From Struthio camelus (taxonomy: Eukaryota; Chordata; Aves; Struthioniformes; Struthionidae): a stretch of DNA of 64,000 nt. Numbering within the stretch: the first letter of the stretch is position 1; each line of letters begins with the position of its first letter. Under the pieces are notes generated by a model. It saw only the letters and a program-made list of their open reading frames with translations. It did not search any database and was not told where the DNA came from. Below are positions 12,363-27,256 of the stretch, piece by piece. Location: NCBI RefSeq assembly GCF_040807025.1, contig NC_090943.1:138946264-139010263 (forward strand), in the 5' to 3' direction. Position numbers and translations under genes: made by a program.

Positions 12363-15300
12363 TTGTCTACTTGCTTGGGGTTATCTTTCTCCATTTGTGC
12401 CTTTGTCAGCCCTAACTTGGATTTTCAATGTCCTTATCTCTGGTATATTTGTCCTTGTCCTGCTTTGCGATACTAGTTTCTAACAAGTTGTTCTGAAACA
12501 GTAAAAAACAAGTTGGAGAGACTACCTTATGGAATAAAATTAAATATAACAACTAAACTCAAAAGCAAGAATGAAAACAATTTAATGGCTTAATTGTCTC
12601 ATTAAAGTTAGCTATGAGCTGTGGAATTCTGCCTTTCTACAAATGGCTTTGAAGACACTATTTTCATTAATCATGCAGCAGCTTTTAACAAAATAAATTT
12701 ATTAAAGGAATATTTGCCAATGTAATAGCTCTCATACTATGTAAAAATTTAATTTTCCTTAGTCAGTAAAAGCCCATAAGTGCTGAGGATACTTCATCTA
12801 TCCCACAGATACTTGGAAAAAAGGGAAATACAGATCTTTCAAATACCTTAGAATCTCAGTGTGAGAACTTAATGTGAAACTTCCATCTGGATTTTATAAG
12901 GCCAGATGGTTGTATAAATCCCAGCAGAAAATATACATCTGTCACTTTTTTGTATAACTGGTTCTATTTGAAGAAGGATTTATTTAATCAACTTGGCACA
13001 TCACTGAGTGTGCCATTCATATCAGCATAGCCTGTAGCTCTCTTTGTACCACAACTCATCGTTCATTTGTGGAATGTAATGGAGGTAATTTCTCCTACCA
13101 GCTACAGGATGATTGTAGATTTTAACTGTTTTATGCAGAAATGTGATGAAGAAGAGCAGATGATTCTAATTGAGTAAAATTCTACAGTAAAGATTCTAAC
13201 TATCTAATTCTTAAGTCTACCTAGATTATGAATTTCCCTTTTATACCTCTTTTTATCACCTTGAGATGTTATCTAGAAATAGTTTTAGCAGGATAATGGA
13301 AGTAGGCAAGTTTACGCAATGGAAATATGATTTATAGTTCTACCCTATTCCATGAATCAAATGGAAGAAAAAGACTTCTCAATCCCAGGTCTATCAAAAT
13401 TTGAACTCTTGTTAAATATTTGATTTGACTCTCTTCCTAAGAATTCTATAAGCCAATATTTTGGTACAGGTTGTGAACTTACACAGAAATGTTTGTGAAG
13501 AGGATAACATTTATGGAATTTGTTTTTTTTTTTTGTTATAATCTATACCACAAGTGACTGAACACAGTGCCTGTAGACATTTTGTGCATATTTAGGTTTA
13601 TACTGACATCACATTTATATCTGTACATACACCCACACACACGTACAGCTTGATCAATTGTTAAGTTTTATTATTTGAGCTTTTTCAGTATTTGACCTTT
13701 ATTAAAAACTGAATTTGGGCATAATATTATTGTCCATGCTACTAAAATTATTCTATTAAATTTATTCGCCATAGACTTTGACTTCATCTGAAGTAGAGAG
13801 CATTATCATGGGTTGACTACTTCCTCTTCTTTGCCACTCATCACCACAAAACACAACCATTTAGTCTGGTCCCTGCCTGGCCCCAGCCTCTGGTCCCTAT
13901 CAGACCTGACACCAGAGTTTACTAGGACTCTGTTTGAAGTCTGAACACCACAGAAGCAACAGTGAAGAAGTATAGATCAAATTATGCTTATGAAAGAGCA
14001 TATTGCAGAGAGATACATAAACATATCGGAAAGAAAATTGCTTGCATTAACATTTTCGTTTGGATCAGCACTTTCATCAAGGGTCAGAGGCTGCTTTTAC
14101 ACTCATGTAAAAAGAGTTGATTCACTGTTAAACAATTTAACATTTTCTTAGCCCAATAAACATGTATATATCATCCAGCCCATGTCAGGAATCAACCCCC
14201 CATTGATCTGTATGCAATAATACTACTTATTCAGACGAGTTGAAGAAAGTACACCATTCTGAGGTCATGGCTCATGGTAAGTCATGGTTCATTTCGTGTT
14301 TAGACAAGGTAAACTGATACTGTTTTCCACGGAGTTGGGTAAATACTATAGAAATAAGATCTCAGTTTAATTTGTAGAAATAGACCTAGAAATGAGAAGC
14401 AATTTAGAAATCTTCAATGTAAAGCTATTAATGAAAATGATACCAATATCAGAGTTCTGTATAAACCTCCACAATACAAAGACTATAGTATGGAGCACAA
14501 CCCTGTAGGAAGCGCTCAAGGAGAGTGTACAAATCCAAATCCACTTCTTCTCATGACCTATTTCCTATGATTTTGATTAGATGTTTGTATATGAAATATC
14601 TTTTTTATGAAAAAAACTATATTTTTAGATTAAATTCTTAGGCATGAGTGCCATGACTTTGCTACATGAATGAATTCTTCTATTTTCTAGATTGTGACTT
14701 TATAAAAAAAAATTTGATTAATTCACCGATGAAAAATGGAAAAATATTCTATGACTTAGAATGGAACATGTTAAATTTTATAGTTAAAGATGTAATACTA
14801 TTAACAATTTTCCTTAAAAAAAGGATAATTTTCCAAAAGTAATTTTCTTAGCATTACGCAAAAATTTACTAGCAAAGTATTTTTTATTGCGTGCTATGGG
14901 CTCAAAAGTACTTATTTAACTGACATTTTGATTCTGAGAGATAGCTTCTGAGTGTAAGTATGTAATTTAGTAATTGAAGTAGAGGAAAATATATTGTAGA
15001 CAGAAAATTATAGCTTTATTTTTGTCAGTTTCTTGAAAACATTGGTTGCATATTAAAATACTTTTATGCTGCTTTAGAAAAGCAGATTTTCCTAAATAGA
15101 AAACTTCAAAGTTTTGGACCTATTAATGAAGGGAGGGGGAAAAAAACCCAAACCACTACCAGGATCTTTTAATCACCCATGTGTTAGCGATTACTAGTTT
15201 GCAGCTAAGTATTACAAATGTCTCAGGAGTATTTTGTACAGATGTATGATGCAAATACCATCAGGCAGAGGCTCCAGTGCGTTGCCTTTATTACAGTAGT

Positions 15301-18300
15301 CATTGTTTTTCCTTCCAGCTTAGTAAAAGGGCTCCAGAAAAAGGCTGCCACCATGAGATTTTGCTATCCTGGGTCCTAGATAGACCTTTATAAATATAGG
15401 ACTTTCAAATTTTCGTTAAAATTTAGTGTCATATTCATAAATTCTTACTTTGTCCTTTAAAACTCAAATTTTTATACTTCTATTCTCAAATTTTACAATT
15501 ATTACAACTGACAATTGTCTTCACGTCTATTTTATTTGCAAGGAGATCTTGGTCTCCATTTAGAGAGGAAATGTTAATGCATTTAAAGCAAGTAGGATTT
15601 CTCTTCCAGGTTGAGTTTGCCTGAATATGGCGCATTTTGTTGCATGATCTATAACAACTGGCTTCAGATTTCACATAAACTTAGGCTTTGTACCTGCCAT
15701 TTCCCACTGACTTTTCAGGATTTATATTTAATATGTAGAACAGGAGCCTAAGCTGCTCTCAATCAACGTAGACTCTTGTTCTAAAAACAGTGCTTTGCTA
15801 TTATAAACAAATATAAGTTATAAGTGAAAAAATAAAAATATTAAGAAATGACTTAATATAACTGCTGAGTAACCTGAGCGATCAAGCGGTCATGACTTCA
15901 GTAGGTTGTCATTTTGCCCCATTGAATCTGGGGAAAAAAGAACATATCTACTTTTCTAAAACTTTCCTTATTTTTTAGAATCCTGGTATTTTTTATTTAA
16001 ATATGTTGGAATGGTTGTGCCGTAAACTGTGTATTGCACACAGACATATCGAAATGACACTTTTCTGATTAGCTTACCATTTAAGAATGGAGTTTGGAAC
16101 AGTTTTGCCCATCCTTTTTGCCTTTGTACTGTTATAAATTAAAGTTTTGATTAAAAATAGAGTAGTAGTAAATAAAATGCAAGAAGTGAAAGGTTTTGAT
16201 GAATAAAATATGTAAGCATATAACGAGAGGTTCAGTCAGTCAGTCTATTGATTACAATAGAATTGAATACGTACTTTAAATTAAGTATATGTTTAAGTAA
16301 TTCTGAACTATATATAAACCTATATATAAATTATTTAGATGAAATTCAACCAACCTCTTTATTATTTTTTAAATAAGAATTAGTATTTTTAGAAATGATA
16401 TTAATATGAAATGCTATTTTTTCCAGACAGTAAGGCAAGGGGACAATTCAGAACTCTGTCACATAAATTTCATAACAAATATTCCTCTGAATATAATTAT
16501 GCTGAATAGAAGAACAAAGCAAATGACCTAAACAGGTAGTGTAGTTGGACTAGCCTTCTTATGTACAGTCAGTAAAAAGAGGTATGAATATAAAAGATTA
16601 TGGTTGCTACTTTAATTTTTCAAAGTCTGTGCATTTGTTAATCTTTTATGCATAGAAACTGTCAGAAAAAGAGATCTCAGATCTTGCTGTACTTTAGCTA
16701 GAGGTAACTGTCCTGTTTTAACTTGAAGATACTTTAGGTTAGAACAAAGATCCTGTTCCAGCTTTATATTCAACTGTTTGTTAGTGCCCTTAAAAGATAA
16801 TATTACCTAGTCCTAATTAACTTGCAAAACTGACTATTGTCTCAGCTGATTCTCATTGGATTGAGAGTTAAAATTGATTCTTGAGTGAGTAGAGAATAGT
16901 AATTTAGGGAACATAGCATGAACATACATTCTGGTATGGATCAGATTTGTCTACAAGAAGAATTTGAACAGGCATTAAAGTTACTTAACATGAAATTGTT
17001 AAAGAGATGCTTTGATACACACTACTGAAAAGCAATTATATAAGAGTTAAGTATTTCTTCTAAGTATCTTTTAGGAGAGAGATTCTGCACAGGAAAAATT
17101 AAAGATAAAGTGAAATAAAAAATACCTAAGCTAGCCTACAACTAAACTGATTTGGCATTCACATTTTTAGATAAATATGCTTAATGATATCAGAAATTCG
17201 GGAAAATTTGCTGTGTAGGATAGAAATTAATTACAGATGGAGAAATCTGAGAGCAAGTCTGGTAGAAAACACCGAGTCAAATGGTATTGATTTTTTAGCT
17301 GTAGTAAGGATTGTTTTACGTTTTTACTACTCAGTATTTGAGACTATTCTTTCATTTAAAAAGAGAAAGACTTAAAAACTCCAAGAACTTATTTAAATCA
17401 CAGGAGTGGTGGATATTGTCTAATCATCTGTCCTGCACATGGTTAATCCTTCAAATACAATTCTTTGATTATCTTCCATGTTGTCTAGTTGAACAAAAGG
17501 GGCAATACTCACTGTAAAAATACGATATTTATACCAAAAATTAGTTCTGATACACCACTTAAGTTAATATGAATTTATAGTATAAGTTTCTCCAGATGCA
17601 TACCATGCACATAATTATGTAGGGTTTAGGAAGAATATTTCTGTGTTTTGGGGAATGTCTACGCCGTCTTGGAATCAGTTCTAAGTCAAATATGACATAG
17701 AGCATTTTACTACTTCATTTATCTACTGCAAATGAACTATGTCCACAGTCAATCTTGATTTATAATAAGAAGTAATCAAAACCCAGGAAAATGAAACATC
17801 TATGGAACTCTAAAAGATCTAAGAAAATATGGACCTGAATCTCAGTTTTATATTACCACCCTAGACTGATTTATACCACTTCATGCTGAAAGAAAATTGA
17901 ACCTCAGTATTGCTCCTCTAGTCATATAACAATTAATTTTATTTCCTTCTTTTTTAGATTTTTGTTTGATATTTTTTAATATCTAGGACACTTAAAATGC
18001 TTTTACGTTTTTCTGGCTGTTTATTTCTTTTCTGGCTGCATTATAGTAACAATTTTATTTCAATGTTGGAAACAATGTATTTTCTAATTGAATGATTAAT
18101 GTGTTCTTAAGGAGACAGAAAGTTCTTCCTTTGTTTTGTATATATTTCTAGAATTCCATTGCTCTATTTGGTGATTATGACTTATAGTCTAATTGTATTA
18201 CCTATTATTTATGAATAAAAAAATTTCTCTTATATTACTCATACCCAAAATGTATTCTATTTTGCGGGTTCTGGCAACACTGACCTGGAAAAATTGCATG

Positions 18301-21300
18301 TACATTCACTGAAATTATCTTGAGGTGCTTGAAACAATTCTCTTGTTTCATGGCAGGTAGAGTTTACTAACCTGACAGTATGCCTGACTGGAATATACAG
18401 AGTTTGAAGGCTGTGTCATCTTTTATCATTTGTCAAACTTAGTGTTTGTAAGTAAAATAAGCAATCTTGGTTTTAAAATAAAGATTTTTTTGAGGGATTC
18501 CAGTGTTCATGGAGGATAGTATTCAGAATGCAGGCACTAGCAGTCTTCCCTCATGGGAGCTTTAGGCCTATAACACAGGTTTTGAGTCTGGTATAGGAGG
18601 CAGTTCACAGCTGTTCTCCGTCCTTTCGTTATTTGGTTGTATCCTCTTAATATTCTTGACCTAAAGCACTGAATCCTAATGATAATTCTGAAAAGTATTT
18701 AACACTTCTCCCCTTGCTGCTCCCCACTCCTCAGCAAAAAGCGTGAGATGTGCAGTGCCCACACCTTCCTAAAAGAGTCTCACCAGACTCTCACATCCTA
18801 TTTATTTATCTCTAGTGAAAGAAATTTCTTAATACATCCAGTTTGTTTACTCACTCATTACAGCTAAGCATAAACTTTATTCCTGTCTTCTTTCTAGGTG
18901 GTCTAAGATGCACTGGCTTGATGTTTCTTCTCTGGCTGTGTTATAGGACGCACAACAAGTTGCCTTCTCAAATGCCTGTCCTAAATTATTTGCCATGTGC
19001 TTTGCTGGGATTCTGACTTCCTATCACTTTGCCGCACGCTAGCGGGGATGGTCCTGCTATGTTAATTTCTGCTACTTCTTGGATATCTGGTAACAATGTT
19101 ATAAGGGCAAAGTGCCCTAATTTTAAGTATTACCATACCCAGAAGGATAAAATGCCTTGTCGTGTACCATGTTACACAGGCTTAGCTTTTCTAATAAACT
19201 TTTCTAAGGATAAAGTAGTACATCTATCTTTTTTCTTTGTCAACAGCGCAAAGACACCTTTTACAGCTATCTGAAGCTCCACTGACAAATGTTTTTATAT
19301 ATTCTGAGCAATACCAAATGCACAATGTTCTTACTAGTTACATTCCTGTTCTTTTTTTATGAACATTGAGAACAAAGGCTGAATGTGATGATTGCTTTGG
19401 TATACATATTACACCCTCCACCTTCTATGGACAGTGCTTATTTTACAAAGTCTTTTTGTGACAGGCTACCCTGTCATAATTTCTAAACAACTTTGAACTT
19501 CAACAACTTATGAACATTGACTATCTCCAGTTTCCTGCTTGTCTTTCTGAGTAACTGTTGCCAATTTAAATTCATCAGCCTTAATATTTAGGTCATTGAA
19601 CCATATTCTGAAGTTAAGGAATCAGTCCTAACGCCAAATCCTGTGTTACAGTTATACATGTGCTATTCTGTTGTTAATTTGTTTTCATTCTGGAGAGTTT
19701 CTATTCAGATACATTTTAAATATCTTTTGCCCTTTTTACGTAGCTCACACAAATGTTGATTTTTGTCAACACAGTATTTTTCTACATTGGCCAATATTAT
19801 ATGCCACTAGAACTTCAAATATTCATGAAAAAAATATTATTTTGGGCTTCAACATGCATAAATGGCATAAATCCACCTTAGCTTGTTCAAGCTAATTATG
19901 TCACTGCTCTTACTGAGTTTACAGCTGTGGTTCTTGTTCATGCTCTCTGCCCCTCAAAGACATATGCTTGTCTCAAATTATGTCCATTAGGAAGTATTGG
20001 GTAAATTGAAATAAATCAGGTGACTCAGGTTAATGTATTGATTCCTATGAGTAACAGAATGAATGGCTGAGATGGATGAATTATGCAGAACAGCTTGTAT
20101 TGGTGTAGCAACATGTAGCATCACTGCTGCTCAAGCACACTAATTTTTCAGTAACGGCCAAATGCAAGTCAAGGCAAAAGTCTATAAGACTGTTCCTTAC
20201 CAATAAATGAAAGAAAATACAGCTGTAACTGTTCCCTGTGCTGATTAGTAGTCAGAACTCAAGTACCAATTCCTAATTATCATCTCCTCTTTTTTTTGGA
20301 TAAGTAACTCTGCTGTCAGGGAAATGATCATCTCCTTTCAGATATGTTATTGACTGTGACTTTAATTTGACATTTGTAATCCTGATCTTCAGAGGCAGTG
20401 GCAGGGTTAACTAGTGGCAACCAGCTTTTGTAAGACGTATTTCAGTATAATAGACATTCTGTATTCCGCATTCACAAAGTATGGCGTCTGTCATATCAAG
20501 TCTCTAATTTACACTACCTGTACTTGCTCACTAGGTGATAATCTGAAGTAGATTGCAAAGCATAATAGCAGTGCCTGGCCTGGCATCAGCTGTAAAAGTG
20601 TAGCTGCTGTTCTCCCATGTAAAACACTCAGAAATTGTTTTGTGCTGTGGAAGGCATCTTCCTGCTAGCACCACAGGAACATGTGTAAAAATCAAGAAAA
20701 AGAAAAGGATAAAGGTAAATAAAGGAAAACAAAACCTAAAGAACCTGTTTTCCCAGATTCCTAAACACAGACTACATATGGTATACAATTGTGATTTCAG
20801 CCTTAATGGACTATGCCCACAGTTAAGCTGATATCAGGTTGTAGATAGATTTCCAATTTAGATGTTTTCCTTTCAGAGCCTAACTACTTAAAACTTATGT
20901 GGATAGTTTTGTAGTGACCTTAATTCTGTGTAGAATCTTGGATTCAAATACCCCTTTGAGTACTCCACCGCGTTAGTGACAGCCAAAAGTTCAACAGGGG
21001 TGGCACCCAGAAACGTAAAGCCTGATTGTCTCTTTCAGAGCAATCTTTTGTGTTATTTTTAGTGAGAGGCTGCCTTGGAAATAACACTTATTAAACCCAC
21101 TGTTAGTGTCTTTTGAACAACCAGAAGGAAGTGAGATGGTCACAATTTAAATGTGATTCCCAGTCCTTAGATAATAATAATAAAAAAATTTCATCTGCAG
21201 AATTTAAGAACTGTTTTTGACCTGATTGTGATTAATTTCAGATCTGGTTATCTTGATTTCAGATCTGATCATCCTTGTTCCCTTCTGAACACTTTCCAGT

Positions 21301-22173
21301 TCCGCTATTTTCTTCCTGAGAGAGAGAGAGACCAGAACACACAGAACATACTAGACGCCTTCGTACAGAAGGTATAGAAAGGGTCTGTACCATGCCATTT
21401 TGATGTCCCTTATTTTAATCATAGATCCTCTTTAAATAATTGCTAACATCCTTTTTTTTTGAGAGCTGCTAAAACATTGGTCTGATATTTTCATTGAACT
21501 ATCAACTTAATTGTTACAAATTTTTCCCTGAATAATAATGATTATCTCAGAGCCCACTATTTTATATATGGTTAGAATTGTTTTCTTTAGAAATTTAGAA
21601 TTATTTTCTTTTAGAATTTGCCTTTAATTAGACTTTTAAACTGGATCTTTCGTTATTTGAGAAATTATAATTTCTCATTACATCGTCATCATTTTCATCT
21701 AAAATTAGCTGAGAGCTCTCTAACTTTAACTACTTGGTGAAAATAATTGCTGATTTTTTCTAATATTTTATTTGAACTGCCCATATACAATAAATGTTAC
21801 TGTTATCAAGAAAAAGATCAACCTAAACAATTACCTTTTTATTAGTATTTTTAGATAAGTTTTACGTTGTTACAAAGCATGCTGAAAATGTTATTCTCCT
21901 CTCTTCTTAGTGTTCCTTTTTCACTTAAGAGAAGTATAACTTGATTCCTGTAAATTTAATGAAATTAAAATTTTAGTGAAAGTGACATCTGGGCCACTTT
22001 AATTAAGAAAAAGGAGAACTGTGTTCTACTGTTTATGAGGGACTGTGCAATCTTTTGTAAGAAGTAACTATGAAAGCACTTACCTGAAATTGTGCCATAA
22101 TACACAGTATGCATTTAATCAGACATAAAAGGACAACTTTATTTGAAAGCCTTCCTCTTTGGCTCATTGAGGA
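12363..22173. other. Long AT-rich gene-free stretch
   Basis: Nearly 10 kb with only short, low-complexity reading frames and no recognised repeat family. There is a (GA)7 run at 21318-21331. An exon-like 42-nt piece at 14235-14276 (acceptor ttattcag, donor atg|gtaagt, one open frame) is noted but unsupported. Nothing else stands out by eye. Confidence 0.45.
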
Positions 22174-22190
22174 TTTTTTTTTTTTTTTTT
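22174..22190. repeat. Poly-T tract (17 T)
   Basis: Seventeen consecutive T. No SINE body, LINE tail or processed-gene body is recognisable on either side, so I treat it as a simple homopolymer. Confidence 0.95.
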
Positions 22191-25100
22191 CATTTTTACT
22201 GCACTGCCTTTAGGCAATAATTGTTTGTGTTCTGTTGTTCTCAGGAGATTCTTATTTTAAATTTTTTACTATTTTCTTGCATTTCAATTAATTTTTATGA
22301 TGATGGAGCACATAGGTTCCTTAAGAAGGGACTGGTTCAGAGCCTTTAAAAACAGTGGTGATTAATACTATTGTTCTTTCCTTGTTGCTAGTAGCATGAT
22401 ATTACCCCTTCCTTCCTAACTAATTAACATGCATGTGTGATTTTTCTTTTTTTTTGAGTGGTATAGGGAAAAAATATATTTCTAAATTCTGTCAGGACTG
22501 AAACCAAGTTAGCTGTCACATGTAATCTGAAAGCAGAGCAGGCTAACCCAGGCTTAATCTTAATAAAAAGACCATAAGAAGTGGAAATTGATTACAGGGT
22601 CTCTGGAGAATGATAGGATCTTCATGCATGTTCACGAAGCTGGATTTGTGTGAGTGTGTGAAGGAGGTTTTTTGAACTCTAATCTTCCAGCCAGCCTTTG
22701 ACTCACATACATATCAGTGTACCCTACAGGTGCCATTGCTGAGACGAGGAAACTGAGACCAGTCCTGAGATGAAAATGTTATGTAAGTACAGGTCAGTAG
22801 CACATAAGAAAATGTATTTGACTTCTGCAGGGCTGAGATTATTTGTCTGCATGTAAGGAAAATATATCCATCACAGAAGCAGTTAGAACCACATCAGCTA
22901 CACTACCTCTCTGGTAGGAGCTGGGTAGAGTTTATACAGAATAGATATTCACTCAGAAACAATTCTTGTTACAGTGGTTCATATAACGTTGAGTGCATAC
23001 AGTTACATTCCTTGTAAGTGAAATATGAAACAACGTGCTTCAAATGAACCCTCTGTGTTTTATGCCTGAATACAAAAATAATGGATTTAACACGGGTGGG
23101 TGTAGGCTTTGTTTTTTTAACTTGATAAAGAGCTGGTAGAGGCACACTGGTAAATGTTGCACTGTGCCTGCATCATGACAGCTACACTATTTGGACACTA
23201 TAAAGTGCTTATTTCATTCTTGTTGATAGTTAGACCATATACATTAGAATTTGGCCTTTAGGGAGCTGATAAGTCAATGGCTAGGATAGGTTAAAAAAAA
23301 AAAAAAATAGAATGGCAAACTGCTAGAATGACAAATGTACACCCTTACATCCTTACACAGAAGCTAGATTCTTCCTGTCAAATTTCACTGTGCCATTCAC
23401 CCACATTTTGCCAAATGGAATACATTTTCTATTTTCTACTATATTCAGTCAGCTTCCAAGTCTGGTTTATTTATCGTGAGAATTATGTCTGAAATCTCCT
23501 TTGTAATTATTTGCTTAGAGGAAGGGAGATGCAAAAAGAATTAATTTTTGATAGCAGGAAGACAGGTGTATAAGCAATATATTTACTACCAGTCACTTTA
23601 TTTTGGACATTGAGAGTATAATTTAGAAAGAGCTTGTAAATGATGAATTGACATGTTCCCTGTTGGTATGAGAGTCTGTTTTCCATCATCTTTGAATGAC
23701 TGAGAATCATGCCTTCCTTCAAGCTAGTGTTTTACTATTCTCCTCGTTGCTGCAAAAGTCAGGGTCAATATCTAATATAATCTGTCAGCCTTTGTGAAAC
23801 ACTTCTAATTTGATATGAAAGCTCCATGGACAGATAAAGCAAATGGAAAGCTGTCATTCAGTAGTTGTTGCCTGTATTTTGAAAGCTGAATTCCCTGTGA
23901 TGACTGGATATATAGATGGTCAGACACAGATAGCGTTAGACAGTTCAGAAGTTGTTTTTGAAGAAACCTTGTATATCACTGTACTACTGATCATAGGCAT
24001 GCAAAGCCATCAGAAACTACTTCTCTTTATTAGTGGGACACAACAGTGAAATTTTAAAACAAATAAGGCTTCACCTCCCACCCCTGTGAGTTGCCTATTT
24101 TTCTTTTTGAAACCGAAGGAAGAATGAAAATATGTATGGAAGTTGCTAACTCTTGATTATAAGCAGTATAAAATAGAGCTTTGAAAACAAGTCCTGTCAT
24201 CTGAATTAAAATAAGTGCTCTGTGAATCATCACCTGAAGAAGGGCAGATTCAATGCTGCAGCAGCAGACCCTTTAGAATGCTTTCTCATTAGGGTAATAC
24301 ATGCATTGAGACTTGTAGGCTAGATTTACTGCACTTGTGTGCTTGTGATTCAACTGAAAGGAAATCAATTGTAGTGACACAGCGTATAACATTCATTGAA
24401 GTCAGTGGTATGAATTCCACAGGACGGAACAATAGAAAAGAATGAATATTTGTAATCTACTCCTTTAACTGGGGATATTGCTGGGATTTTTTTAGATAAA
24501 TAAATACAGTTATGGGAGAAATTTGAAAAGAAAGGAATATATTATTCCTGAGGTTAAGTAAGACCAAAGAATACTTGGACTACATCAGAATTTCAAATGA
24601 CCTAAAGCTCAGAACTACTTTATTACTTTACAGAATAAAAACAAAAATCAATTTTTTGTGTTAGAATTCAATTTTGAGAATACCAAACTTGCTTTCCTTT
24701 TGCAGTATATTTCCTGTCTTATATAGCAAAATTCTGATGAATAACATATATTTCTGTAAGATAACCTTTGTTCCTCTCTGCAGAAATGATGGATATTTTG
24801 TCTTCCAAGTTTTCACAGGAAAATTAAAAATAAGATTTATTATGAAACTAAATCTCAGAAACCTTATCATGTTGACTGTATAGGAATTGATTTTCTAAAT
24901 GTCCCTAGAAGCTTCCCTCTAATAAAAACATATTCTGATTACTGTCTAGTACAATGAAAAAGTCTTACTTTGTTTTATTAATAAATGTAAAACACTTACC
25001 TTACTGATTTCCTGCAGCTACTCTTGCCTTTAGGCAATTTATCAAACCAAATGATCCTATTTGTCAGCATTGCCTGTGTATCTTTCCCGCAAGGGTTTAC

Positions 25101-27238
25101 TTCCTGCCATATCTAAAACTGATAGATGAATAACTTATGTCAGATTTCAAATATAAAAGTATGGCAACAAAAAAATCAACAAAAGGAACAACAATTTCAA
25201 CATACTATTGTTACTAGTGATGATAAAATTTACACATATCTTCACATATATATCTGACCTCTTCCACCGTGTATGGCTAGCAGACAATAGTTTACTAGAA
25301 TTTGAAGAATTTCAAAGAATAGTGAAGTAAATGATGAGCAGAGATAATGGTTCCTTGCTCAGATTTTATTTTGACCCATTTTTCTTTTTTTGAATTTTTC
25401 ATAAGCAGAGAGTGATTCTGTAGATACTTTCCTCAATTGCTCAACCAGTTGTTTGCAACAATATTTAAACCTATGGATTTTTAATTTAATACTTGTGAGA
25501 TTTATTTAGAGTATCCACTATTAGGCTTTATACTGTGTTATTGGTTAGGTCATCCCATGGTCTGCTTGAATCTCTCAAATGTGTACACTTATATAATACA
25601 AGATAAATGATCAAAATTTCAAAACCTTTCATTTTCCTGAACTGTGTCATAATTCTATGGATGTCATAACATCATGTTCCTACAATAAATCCAGTGAAAT
25701 AATAGACTTAATAGTAAATAATAGACTCTAAGGGGGTCAATAACGATATAATATTGTATTTCAAATTGCCTGTACAGCAATCTAGCACTTGACCTGCAGG
25801 ATTAACCAGTATGTTCTGAATTAAGTAGCTTTTCCTAGGAGAAATAACCTGACTGTAAGTTCTGAGGAGGAAGACGGAGCACAATTACTATGAAGTCTAT
25901 TCATTATTTTTGAACTCAGATTAATTTGTTACAGGACAGTTATTGAAGAATAGATGAGTACAGATGTTTAGTATGCATTTTAAGAATTGTTGTGGCTGAG
26001 TATGTATGAGTTCACTCTCACACCTTATAATTAAAGGTTTCCGGTTTTCTATGCTTTGCTTGAACAGATTATGTAGCGCTTCTCACTTAACTTCTTATAT
26101 GGTAGAAGAATCAAATTCCTTTTGGAAGGCAGGGCTTCACTTCTTCCTCACGTCTTTCTATAAATGCATCGTCTTATGTGTTACTGTCTATTTTACATCC
26201 CATCTCGCCCAGCCTCCAAGGACTGTCTGGAAATCCCCCTAAAGTGCTATGAACTATGGAATGGGAGAAGTTCACAGATGGCTGGGATGAACGCCAGGGA
26301 CCAAAAGGGCCCACCTTCTCAGCAGCTAACCAGGAAAATACTTCTTTAGACCCATTAGTCAACTGTTGCATGTTACCAGCAAGTTGAGTGTGACCCCTGA
26401 GTAATTGCACAAAAAGGTGAGTTTGGTCTCTGCTCTTTAATAATGGAGGGAACATTTGTCTTTCGTTATAGCATTTTGAGGATTAATTTGGGGAGAAAGT
26501 CGTTCAGCTTTGGTGCAGTCTTCTAATGAAATAGATTTTTGTCTTGTAAGATACTTGAACGTAGACTTATATTTAAGGAATATCTTTGGTGCAGTGTTAT
26601 TTACCGTTCTTTAGACAGTATCTAGGCTGGGTGGGAGGTAGGAGTAAGTCACTAGAATAAAAAGTTGACTTGGGAAGAAAGAGGTGTTTTCTGAGGAAAA
26701 GGTAAAAAGCACAAAGTGTGTTGCTTAGTGCATTGCGTATGCTTAGGCACAAGTATAGTCTTCCTCCGCAGGGTCCTGATTGCTTACACTGAAATGTGTT
26801 CTCAAGAACTTCATTGAACTGGAGCTTCTGTGTGCTTTCATATCTGGGAAAAGGCTGAAGTTCATTTTTATTAATAAAACAAGACCCATGAGAGGCATTT
26901 CTTTCATTCTGCTGTGCAAGTGAACTATTTTTCTAGCTATGCTTCTACTGAATTTGCATTCCTTAGCTTCCACAAGCCTAGGAAGCTCAAAAAGAGCAAA
27001 AAGCTCAAGCATTAAGTTAACTGCAAATATACAGTGAGGCCTTCTCTCTGAGGCCTTTTATGCATTTGCTTTCACAGTTTGTTCTTCTACCCTCACCAAA
27101 ATTATCTAAACTAAGGAAGGAAAGAGAAAGTTAAATAGTATATCACCATTAAAAACATACTGATGTGTAATTTAATGAAGGAAAAAAAACTGAAACAGAT
27201 CAGGGACGATTAATTTAATTTGACTGAAGGACTTTCAC
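22191..27238. other. AT-rich DNA, one exon-like segment, otherwise nothing recognised
   Basis: Contains a 15-base poly-A at 23293-23307. A GC-richer segment at 26214-26416 lies between a pyrimidine-rich acceptor ending cgcccag and a donor aaaaag|gtgagt. All three frames have stops inside it, so if it is transcribed it would be non-coding or untranslated. Confidence 0.4.
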
Positions 27239-27256
27239 TTTTTTTTTTTTTTTTTT
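27239..27256. repeat. Poly-T tract (18 T)
   Basis: Eighteen consecutive T following ctttcac and followed by a pyrimidine-rich stretch. No associated transposon is recognised. Confidence 0.95.

Noticed and set aside
12165-12476. 103-codon plus-strand frame with Thr-His repeats
   Set aside because: The frame is held open by the (AC)23 microsatellite; the flanks are not protein-like.
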